The notes below the pieces were generated by a model that saw only the letters and a program-made list of their open reading frames with translations, did no database searches and was not told the origin of the DNA. The position numbers were made by a program, and so were the translations under genes. Shown here piece after piece: positions 1 through 6,179 of a stretch of 7,280 nt of DNA (its first letter is position 1; each line of letters opens with the position of its first letter). Source of the DNA: Candidatus Aminicenantota bacterium (GTDB taxonomy: Bacteria > Acidobacteriota > Aminicenantia > UBA2199); the NCBI GenBank assembly GCA_023136725.1, contig JAGLQR010000082.1:1-7280 (forward strand), in the 5' to 3' direction.

Positions 1-390
1 TTTCTCAATATATTTATTGATAAGCAGGATCATCCTGTCATTTTGTAAATTGTTCTCTCCGGAAAAATTTATAAAAGGGTTGTGTTCATTCTCTGCTTTT
101 TTTGCAATATTTTCAGCCTTCTTCTTCTTATAAAAATAGTTATAAACAACATTTCTTGCAATGCCGAAAATAAAGGGGGCAATAAATTCATCTCCTGAAA
201 TCTTATCCTTTTTTACTGCTGTAAAAAAAGAGACAAAAACCTCCTGAACCAAGTCATCATAGTTGTCCACACCCTTAATTCTTGAGCGAAAATAGGTGAA
301 AAGTCTGGAGTTATATTTGTGAATTATTTTTGTATCGGCAGACGAGTCATCTGTTTTTAATGATTGTATTAAACTCTCGCTTTCCTTCAT
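1..390 (-). CDS. ECF-type RNA polymerase sigma factor, N-terminal 130 residues (C-terminus outside window)
   Basis: This gene reads from an ATG at 390 to the left edge without a stop, giving 130 residues; a complete ECF sigma factor usually has about 170-200. Visible in the translation are a region 2.1/2.2 signature (HKYNSRLFTYFRSRI then DNYDDLVQEVFVSFFTAV, the core-RNA-polymerase binding helix) and region 2.3/2.4 (FIFGIARNVVYNYF followed by four lysines), which in this family melts and reads the -10 element. A variable asparagine-rich linker follows, and the start of region 4 (NDRMILLINKYIEK) runs into the edge. The start is supported by AGGA seven bases upstream and a plausible promoter further up. 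The protein should act in the cytoplasm, redirecting transcription. No anti-sigma gene is visible; one could lie downstream, outside the window. The family call is firm; the ECF subgroup and target genes are unknown. The divergent exported-protein genes are the obvious candidate regulon, by inference. Confidence 0.88.
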   Translation of the reverse strand, partial: MKESESLIQSLKTDDSSADTKIIHKYNSRLFTYFRSRIKGVDNYDDLVQEVFVSFFTAVKKDKISGDEFIAPFIFGIARNVVYNYFYKKKKAENIAKKAENEHNPFINFSGENNLQNDRMILLINKYIEK

Positions 391-397
391 CTCCCGG

Positions 398-401
398 TCC
401 T
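398..401 (-). promoter_or_regulatory. Ribosome binding site of the sigma factor gene
   Basis: On the minus strand AGGA stands seven bases before the ATG at 390. A second purine stretch, GGGAG, directly abuts the ATG and is too close to act as a Shine-Dalgarno sequence. This supports the chosen start. Confidence 0.5.
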
Positions 402-417
402 GGGTAAAACATAAATG

Positions 418-446
418 ATTCTAATGAATAAAGATTTAATAATCAA
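418..446 (-). promoter_or_regulatory. Candidate sigma70-like promoter for the sigma factor gene
   Basis: Read on the minus strand, TTGATT (446-441; four of six to TTGACA) and TAGAAT (423-418; five of six to TATAAT) are separated by exactly 17 bases. Transcription would begin near 411, leaving a leader of about 20 bases that contains the AGGA ribosome site. Spacing and position fit well, but AT-rich DNA produces such matches by chance, and the housekeeping promoter consensus of this organism is unknown. The element lies upstream of the protease start I prefer (478) but inside the longest possible protease reading frame (from 415). Confidence 0.4.
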
Positions 447-460
447 GAAATTGAATCTTT
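430..460. repeat. Imperfect dyad (11-bp arms) between the divergent genes
   Basis: Bases 430-440 (AAAGATTTAAT) are complementary to 450-460 (ATTGAATCTTT) across all 11 positions with one G-T pair at 437/453; the loop is nine bases. The plus-strand arm ends in a run of six T (458-463). As RNA the stem would be weak, with a single G-C pair, so a true terminator is unlikely. As DNA, the dyad overlaps the -35 element and spacer of the candidate sigma promoter and lies just upstream of the protease start, which is where an operator for a divergent pair would sit. No known regulator is recognised from the sequence. Confidence 0.35.
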
Positions 461-477
461 TTTCTTATTTCAATAAA

Positions 478-3234
478 ATGAACCTTATGAGACACATTTT
501 GCTCATATTTTTATCTTTTATACTGTTCCTGAATATTTTTCCCGCTTCCGGGGAGAAAGAAACTATTCCTGCTAAAGAATTTAATGAACTTATTGAAGAA
601 ATTTCCAACGCGGATTTGCCCGGAGATATTGAAGCTGTAAAACAAAAACTTATACGGATAGGCCGCATTACAAGAACGATCAACTCCAATGGCGAAACAT
701 CTTCTATTCTAAAAAAGATGCTGAATATGAAAAAACTTTCACATGTTCATTATTTTGTTTATCTTCAACTTTCAAAGTTATCAAAAAAAAATGAAAAATT
801 TTATATCAAGAAAGCTCTTGAAAGTTCCCGTAATGATGAATCCCGACTGGAAACCCTTATTAAATTGTATGAATATCATAAAAAAAGGGGAGATATTAAC
901 AGAGAGATCCTCTATTTGGAGAAGCAGGCTGAAATAAGAAAAAAAATCGGAGACAACCGGGAATTAAAAAGAATATTCATAACTCTGGGAGATTACTATA
1001 TGCTGGAGAATAATCTTATAAAATCTCTTCAGAATTTCTTTGAGGCCCGTAAATATTCAGAAAAAATATCCAATACCCGAAACGGATATATTTATAAGAG
1101 GATTGCAAATGTATTCTCACTACTAGGAAGGAACAAACTCTCCCTGAAATACCTGAAGAAGTCTCATGACTGTGCGATCAGATTTGGGATGGACAACCTC
1201 CGGATGTCAGTTTTTAGCGATTATGGAAAAGTTTATTTTTCTGAAGGTGACTACGTGAGAGCAGCTTACTACAACGACCTGAGTCTCTACATTGCCGACA
1301 ACAAAAACTCCCCCGAGATTAAACTAAGTGCAGATTTTATGAAGGCCCGGATATGCTTTAATACAGGAAGAGAGATTGAAGGGCTGAGTATACTTAAAAC
1401 TGCAGTCGATTATGGTATCAGGACAGAATCATTTTCCAACCTGCTTCCGGTTATTTATGAACTTGTCAGGAGAGCTGTATCGTATGGCAATCTGGAAATT
1501 GCTTCCTTCTATCTGCAATGGATGGACGAAATCTATGCTCCCCATTATAAAGGATATTTTTTTTACTATTTTCTGAAAGCAATTATATATGAAAGGAAAG
1601 GAGATCTGAAAAACGCCCGGAAGTATTATGAGAAAGCATTGAATAATCTGGAGAATTTTTTTTCCCGCCTTAAAAACCTTAAGCACTATCCATACCAAAA
1701 AGAGATATCATATGTATATTCAACTATAGCAAGATTTAATTTTAGAATGTTCGACAATACCAATGATGTCGGATATTTGAGAAAAGCAATTTTCGCAGGA
1801 GAAGTAAAGAATCCATATATGTTCCGTTTCATTCCAGGCATGTCCGGACGATTTTCTAATATTTCATCAGAGAGAGAACGAATAGAAAATGAGATCAGTA
1901 AGGTTCAAAGGAAACTTGAATCAGGGCACAACAAACACAAAGGGAAAATCTTTTATGAAAACAGGATCAATGAACTGAAAACACAACTTATTGAACTTGA
2001 CGACCTGTTGATAGAAATGCCGAGAAGCTACAGGAGATACAAAATTTCTGATCTGAACATACCTGCAATCCAGAAAGGGTTGGCTGAGAATACGGTAATA
2101 ATAAGATTCCTTGTACTTGAGAAGAACTCATATGCATTTGTGATCGACAGCAGATCAGTCGGGTATAAAAAACTTGAAAAAGAGAGCAGTCATATTAAAA
2201 AACTGACCAATTCGCTTCTGAGTCCGATTGAAAGTTATGCCGAAGGAAGTGTCGATTTCCTCAGAATTAAATATGACCTCAAACAATCACAGGAATTATA
2301 CAACATTCTTCTTTATGAGATCCTTGAATTTCAGAAAGACAAAAGCAGACTGATCATTATTCCTGACAATGTGCTTTTCAGGATCCCTTTCGAAGCTTTA
2401 GCTACCGGCATTAGTACTGATAGAAAAACATCAGATATTATCTTCGCGGAATATGAGAATGCAAAGTTTCTTATTGATAACTATTCAGTTGAATACACTC
2501 TTTCTCTATTCCATCTGAAGAATAGAAAGAGACACCGAAAAAGAGCTTATAACATCACCGCCTTCGGATTTCCGATTATTAGTACGGAAATGGAAGAATC
2601 TTCGGATTCGATCGGAATACCTGATTCCGGACTTGAACAGCTTCCATCCTCGGGAGAAGAAATTCAAAAAATCCGGAATATATGGGGGAAGAGGAGAAGC
2701 AAATACTATACAGGTCTGGATTTCACAAAAAAAAATTTTAAACAGACAGCCCCCGGGTCCCGGATAGTTCATCTTGCAACTCATTTCATAAGTAATAATG
2801 AATATCCATGGTATTCATTTTTTTTGTTTTCCCCCGGAGAAGAAAATGATCCGATCTATTATGTTTCAGATATATCAAATCTGCATTTCAATTGCGATCT
2901 TATGTTTCTCAGTTCTTGCGGAAGCTCAGAGAACCACCTGCTCGGAGAGCAGGTGATCAACGGAATGACAGCGGCATTGTACAATTCCGGTGTCGGGTCG
3001 ATGATCGCCAGCCTGTGGCCAGTGAATGAATTTAATACCGGATTGATCATGCCGTTCTACTCAGGTCTTAAAAGTGACCCTGAAAGTTTCAATAATATTG
3101 CCGGTTTATTGAGAAAGATAAAAATATCGTTCAGAAAAAAGAGAGTTCGTTTATCAAGCGGCCGGCAGATATCATTCAGCCATCCTTTGATCTGGGCAAA
3201 TTTTAATTTGTATAGATTTTATTTAAATAATTGA
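478..3234 (+). CDS. Exported TPR-CHAT domain protease (caspase-like cysteine peptidase)
   Basis: The 918-residue protein starts with a signal peptide or signal anchor (residues 1-25: MNLMRH, a hydrophobic core, then PASG before Glu). TPR-like helical repeats fill about 130-410 (for example KGDLKNARKYYEKALNNLE), followed by a charged coiled-coil-like stretch at about 462-519. The CHAT domain occupies the last ~390 residues: ENTVIIRF near 537, IIIPDNVLFRIPFEAL at 626-641, LEQLPSSGEEI from 719, HLATH with catalytic His769, LSSCGSS with catalytic Cys814, then GEQVINGM from 823 and SLWPVNE around Trp847. Both residues of the clan CD dyad are present, so activity is expected; TPRs in this family usually recognise partners. 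The substrate is unknown. The frame opens at 415, but no convincing ribosome site precedes 415, 424, 478 or 487. I chose 478 because the signal peptide then lies at the N-terminus and the divergent promoter stays outside the gene. The family call is firm; start and export mode are less so. Confidence 0.9.
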   Translation: MNLMRHILLIFLSFILFLNIFPASGEKETIPAKEFNELIEEISNADLPGDIEAVKQKLIRIGRITRTINSNGETSSILKKMLNMKKLSHVHYFVYLQLSKLSKKNEKFYIKKALESSRNDESRLETLIKLYEYHKKRGDINREILYLEKQAEIRKKIGDNRELKRIFITLGDYYMLENNLIKSLQNFFEARKYSEKISNTRNGYIYKRIANVFSLLGRNKLSLKYLKKSHDCAIRFGMDNLRMSVFSDYGKVYFSEGDYVRAAYYNDLSLYIADNKNSPEIKLSADFMKARICFNTGREIEGLSILKTAVDYGIRTESFSNLLPVIYELVRRAVSYGNLEIASFYLQWMDEIYAPHYKGYFFYYFLKAIIYERKGDLKNARKYYEKALNNLENFFSRLKNLKHYPYQKEISYVYSTIARFNFRMFDNTNDVGYLRKAIFAGEVKNPYMFRFIPGMSGRFSNISSERERIENEISKVQRKLESGHNKHKGKIFYENRINELKTQLIELDDLLIEMPRSYRRYKISDLNIPAIQKGLAENTVIIRFLVLEKNSYAFVIDSRSVGYKKLEKESSHIKKLTNSLLSPIESYAEGSVDFLRIKYDLKQSQELYNILLYEILEFQKDKSRLIIIPDNVLFRIPFEALATGISTDRKTSDIIFAEYENAKFLIDNYSVEYTLSLFHLKNRKRHRKRAYNITAFGFPIISTEMEESSDSIGIPDSGLEQLPSSGEEIQKIRNIWGKRRSKYYTGLDFTKKNFKQTAPGSRIVHLATHFISNNEYPWYSFFLFSPGEENDPIYYVSDISNLHFNCDLMFLSSCGSSENHLLGEQVINGMTAALYNSGVGSMIASLWPVNEFNTGLIMPFYSGLKSDPESFNNIAGLLRKIKISFRKKRVRLSSGRQISFSHPLIWANFNLYRFYLNN

Positions 3235-3266
3235 GATATTTCAAATTTGTTTTTTATATATACAAT

Positions 3267-3272
3267 AAGGAG
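3267..3272 (+). promoter_or_regulatory. Ribosome binding site deciding the start of the PKD-repeat gene
   Basis: AAGGAG lies nine bases before the ATG at 3282. The frame is open further upstream to a TTG at 3231, but that would put 17 non-signal residues ahead of the signal peptide and overlap the stop of the protease gene. The strong ribosome site fixes the start at 3282. Confidence 0.8.
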
Positions 3273-3281
3273 AATTACACT

Positions 3282-6104
3282 ATGAATAAAACCTTATTTT
3301 ATCTAACCTTAATATTATTACTTTGCATGCCGTATCTAAGCGGCGAAAATATCCACTTCGGACATGGGCAGATCTTCCCGGGTACCCAGGTGGAATTTGA
3401 TATTCAGGGAGGAGGACCTCCTCACGTCCAACACACTTATAAGTGGAATTTCGGCGATGGGACACCTCCGGTTTCAGGCACGCAGTCTTCTGTTACTCAT
3501 TCATACAAGGAGCCCGGGAATTATCATGTTACCTGTGAAAAAAAGCCTCCCGGTGGAGATCCGACATTATTATCGACTCAGGTAACAGTCACAGAAAGAA
3601 GAACAGTAGAACCAAAAGGGCATAATTTTATGGCCGGTAATCCTGTGTTGTTCGAGTCAAAATATTTTGTAAACAACACACTTAATTGGGATTTCGGCGA
3701 CGGTACGATCAGCAATGGTCAGAAGAACAGAGAGCATACATATCAGAATGCAGGGAATTTTACTGTAAAAGTAAAAGATTATGGTGGTAATTCATCTTCA
3801 GTTATAACCTGCACCGTCAATATTGTTCCGGATAACCGTTCAGTGGAATTTCAGCCGCCTTCCCCGAGAGCAGGACAAATTATCACATTCCAGGCCAGGA
3901 ACTTTTCCACAGGGAATCTGAAGTGGGAGTTCAAGGACGGGACTACTACAAATGGAGGCCCCTCAATCGAACACACATATACTGCTCAGGGAAATTATAA
4001 TATCAAAGTGACAGACCTGGGAGTTGGCCCTGGCAGCTTCATTGAACAAAGGATCAATATAGCCCCCGATAACAGGTCAATAAATATGAATCCACCGAAT
4101 CCATCTCTTTATAGTGAAGTCACATTCAATTTAGTGAACTTCACATCCGGATCCATCGAATGGGATTTTGACAGAGGGGATAGAAGAAATGGCGGAATAA
4201 TGGAGAAACACACATTTTCAAATATGGGAAGTTTCAATATAAAAGCGAGAGAAGCAGGTTCGCAAGGGCCTTATGTAACTCTTAATATCTCAATAAATCA
4301 GGATATGAGAAGGATCCAGGTTCAACCACAGTCTGCAATGATCGGACAGCAGGTGATGATAAAACTTCAAAACAGTTCAGCTAACACCATCAGATGGAAG
4401 ATAGGGAACGATAATCCGATTAACAATTCGCCGAAAGAAATTCAATATAAATTCAAAGATCCGGGAAGGATTGATATTATTGCAGAAATTCAGGGTCAGT
4501 CTCCTGTCAGGCAAACAATAACTGTAAATGACAACAGGACAATAGAAGCCGGAAGCAAATATATTTATGAGAGAGGTGAAACAAAATATGTAACAAAGCG
4601 CTTTAACTCTCCTACTCTTAAATGGGATTTCGGAGATGGGACTATTCGTAACGGTGGCCACCATATGATCTATAAATATGTAAGGCCAGGAAATTTCACC
4701 ATAAAAGTATACGATTTTGACGGCACATCAAAAGTTCCTGTTAGATTAAGAGTTAATGTATTGAGGGATAACAGGGAGATTGTTACAACTCAAAAAATAC
4801 TATTTGAAAACTCCGAGATTGAGTTTGAAGCAAAGAATTTTATTGATAACAGGGTCAAGTGGAACTTTAATAATAGAATTGAAAAAAGGGGTGGGAGAAG
4901 GATAAAACATAAATTTACCAGAGCGGGAATGTATAAAGTGTACGCAATCGACTTTGACGGTAAGGGTGACAAAAAAATTGAACTCAATTTTAATGTTGTC
5001 AAAGATAACAGGAACTTTCAGTTGGGAAACAACATAATTGCCGGTGTCCCTGTATCAATGAAAATGACAAATTCTCAAGGCGGGAATTTTGAATGGAAAT
5101 TCATGGGTGGGAAAACTGCATCAGGTCAAAATCCGGGAGCAATAATATTCAACACACCGGGAATGAAAACAATTACAATTATTGACAGATCAGGTTTATA
5201 CCCTCCCGTCACCAAAACAATAAATGTTCAACCTGACAACAGGTCGCTGGTACTCGGATCAAAAGCCATACTCAAGGGCGAGGCTCTGCAACTATCAGCA
5301 AAGAATTTCAAGGGCTCAGTAAAATGGGATTTCGGGGACGGAACACCTCCGAAGATTCTCTCTAAAGTCATTACACATAAATATAAAACCACAGGTTCAT
5401 TTACAATTACTGCACTGGACCACGAGGGGACAGGGAAAAAACTATTTAAAAAAACCATTACAGTTAAAGAACAGATGGATGATTTTAATATCAGTGCATT
5501 AGAACTGACATTCAGTAATAGTAAATATTACAGGGTAATCCCGATGAAAAGTTTATCTCCGGGATATATTCTCAAACTTAAATTGAAAGGAAAGGGGATA
5601 ATAACAGGGAACTGGCTTTTTGACGGGAAGGTCCTGGGGATATTTACAAAACTCCTCTCCGGAAGAAACCTGATAATACTTAAAGGAAATGATCTCCCTA
5701 AACTTCCCATACTTGAACCCGGAGTACATTCGCTCAGTTTTGAATTTACAAATTTTAAATTTGACGGCAGGATACCTGTCCTCAGATATTTTGTAACAAA
5801 CAGTGGTGCGATCAGGACAATCTCTCCATTGACAGGATCAAAATTGAAACCCGGAAAGCTTTTAAGACTGAAATGGAGAAAAAAGAAAAAAGGGGATAGA
5901 TTTGAAATAGCTGTGTCCGAAGTTCCTTTCCAGTTCATGAGCGAAAAAAGGATCAAGTGGGAAAAAACCGAAGAAAACAATTATTTCGATCTTGATACCA
6001 GTTCCTATACATACGGAAAATGGATCTATTGGCAGGTAAGGATCGTAGATGCAACAGGTACGATATCTACTGCATCAGAAATATCCTACTTTAAGTTCCT
6101 ATAG
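3282..6104 (+). CDS. Exported protein with nine tandem PKD-like domains
   Basis: The 940-residue protein begins with a signal peptide (MNKTLFYLTLILLLCMPYLSG, cleavage likely near residue 21). Cys16 has Leu before it and no proper lipobox, so a lipoprotein is unlikely. Residues about 22-730 form nine Ig-like PKD units whose core tryptophans are at 55, 136, 215, 294, 372, 448, 527, 605 and 682, a period of 76-81. Units 1, 2, 6 and 9 keep the PKD signature W-D/N-FGDGT; the others drift. Most units after the first open with a D-N-R motif, giving a repeat family of its own style. Residues 731-846 are a strand-rich, lysine-rich region I cannot assign. Residues 847-940 (ISPLTGSKLKPG, LRLKW, WQVRIVDATG) resemble an FN3-like terminal domain. 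PKD domains usually serve as extracellular spacers or binding modules; no enzyme is seen. It follows the protease gene by 47 bp. A structural, adhesive or scaffold role at the surface is inference. Confidence 0.88.
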   Translation: MNKTLFYLTLILLLCMPYLSGENIHFGHGQIFPGTQVEFDIQGGGPPHVQHTYKWNFGDGTPPVSGTQSSVTHSYKEPGNYHVTCEKKPPGGDPTLLSTQVTVTERRTVEPKGHNFMAGNPVLFESKYFVNNTLNWDFGDGTISNGQKNREHTYQNAGNFTVKVKDYGGNSSSVITCTVNIVPDNRSVEFQPPSPRAGQIITFQARNFSTGNLKWEFKDGTTTNGGPSIEHTYTAQGNYNIKVTDLGVGPGSFIEQRINIAPDNRSINMNPPNPSLYSEVTFNLVNFTSGSIEWDFDRGDRRNGGIMEKHTFSNMGSFNIKAREAGSQGPYVTLNISINQDMRRIQVQPQSAMIGQQVMIKLQNSSANTIRWKIGNDNPINNSPKEIQYKFKDPGRIDIIAEIQGQSPVRQTITVNDNRTIEAGSKYIYERGETKYVTKRFNSPTLKWDFGDGTIRNGGHHMIYKYVRPGNFTIKVYDFDGTSKVPVRLRVNVLRDNREIVTTQKILFENSEIEFEAKNFIDNRVKWNFNNRIEKRGGRRIKHKFTRAGMYKVYAIDFDGKGDKKIELNFNVVKDNRNFQLGNNIIAGVPVSMKMTNSQGGNFEWKFMGGKTASGQNPGAIIFNTPGMKTITIIDRSGLYPPVTKTINVQPDNRSLVLGSKAILKGEALQLSAKNFKGSVKWDFGDGTPPKILSKVITHKYKTTGSFTITALDHEGTGKKLFKKTITVKEQMDDFNISALELTFSNSKYYRVIPMKSLSPGYILKLKLKGKGIITGNWLFDGKVLGIFTKLLSGRNLIILKGNDLPKLPILEPGVHSLSFEFTNFKFDGRIPVLRYFVTNSGAIRTISPLTGSKLKPGKLLRLKWRKKKKGDRFEIAVSEVPFQFMSEKRIKWEKTEENNYFDLDTSSYTYGKWIYWQVRIVDATGTISTASEISYFKFL
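3345..5471 (+). repeat. Nine tandem PKD-like coding repeats, about 235 bp each
   Basis: The repeat is clear in protein but not in DNA. The core tryptophan codons begin at 3444, 3687, 3924, 4161, 4395, 4623, 4860, 5094 and 5325, so units are 228-243 bases. Shared positions are W-x-F-x-D/N-G, a following N-G-G, H-x-Y/F before a G-x-F/Y turn, and D-N-R at the unit border (PDNRS, APDNRS, NDNRT, RDNRE, KDNRN, PDNRS). Even the best-kept motif WDFGDGT uses different synonymous codons at 3687, 4623 and 5325, so the duplications are old and not a recent expansion. Confidence 0.85.
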
Positions 6105-6106
6105 TT

Positions 6107-6128
6107 CAGGGCTTTATGAAAGGCTCTG
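6107..6128 (+). terminator. Intergenic hairpin after the PKD gene, possible attenuator
   Basis: Three bases after the stop codon, 6107-6115 (CAGGGCTTT) pairs with 6120-6128 (AAGGCTCTG) over nine positions, including two G-T pairs, around a four-base loop ATGA. A T-rich tract follows at 6134-6155, but not directly after the stem as in a canonical intrinsic terminator. It could lower read-through into the next gene, protect the 3' end of the upstream message, or mark a processing site. The hairpin itself is seen in the sequence; its role is inference. Confidence 0.4.
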
Positions 6129-6166
6129 CTATCTTGTATTATTTTTTATTTTTATATACATTACAC

Positions 6167-6174
6167 AAGGGGTG
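6167..6174 (+). promoter_or_regulatory. Ribosome binding site of the barrel-like protein gene
   Basis: AAGGGGTG stands five bases before the ATG at 6180. It matches the usual AAGGAGGTG with one A missing. The site and the immediate signal peptide make this start secure. Confidence 0.75.
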
Positions 6175-6179
6175 AAAAA

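Noticed and set aside
2506..3050. Minus-strand open frames opposite the CHAT catalytic region
   Set aside because: They overlap the conserved His and Cys motifs on the other strand and show no family signature of their own.
478..3234. Assignment of the protease as Csx29 of a type III-E CRISPR system
   Set aside because: The TPR-CHAT layout is shared, but there is a signal peptide, no gRAMP effector, no Csx30-like gene and no repeat array in the window.
3231..3260. Possible internal promoter (TTGAGA with a TATATA about 18 bases later) before the PKD gene
   Set aside because: A transcript from it would start at the ribosome site, leaving no usable leader. The same objection holds for the weak match TTGTAT/TACATT at 6134-6162.
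3231..3281. Upstream TTG start extending the PKD gene by 17 codons
   Set aside because: It would overlap the protease stop codon and bury the signal peptide, while a strong AAGGAG site points to the ATG at 3282.
3282..3347. Lipoprotein signal peptide for the PKD protein because of Cys16
   Set aside because: The residues before the Cys are leucines, with Leu rather than Gly, Ala or Ser at -1, which does not fit a lipobox; a cleavage site after Ser-Gly fits better.
3345..5471. Regular repeats considered as a CRISPR array or DNA satellite
   Set aside because: The periodicity is about 235 bases, exists only at protein level and is inside an open reading frame.
5528..5980. A 150-codon open frame on the minus strand inside the PKD gene
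   Set aside because: It lies fully opposite a long, well-supported coding region, has no ribosome site I could see, and its translation shows no recognisable motif; it mirrors the codon pattern of the real gene.
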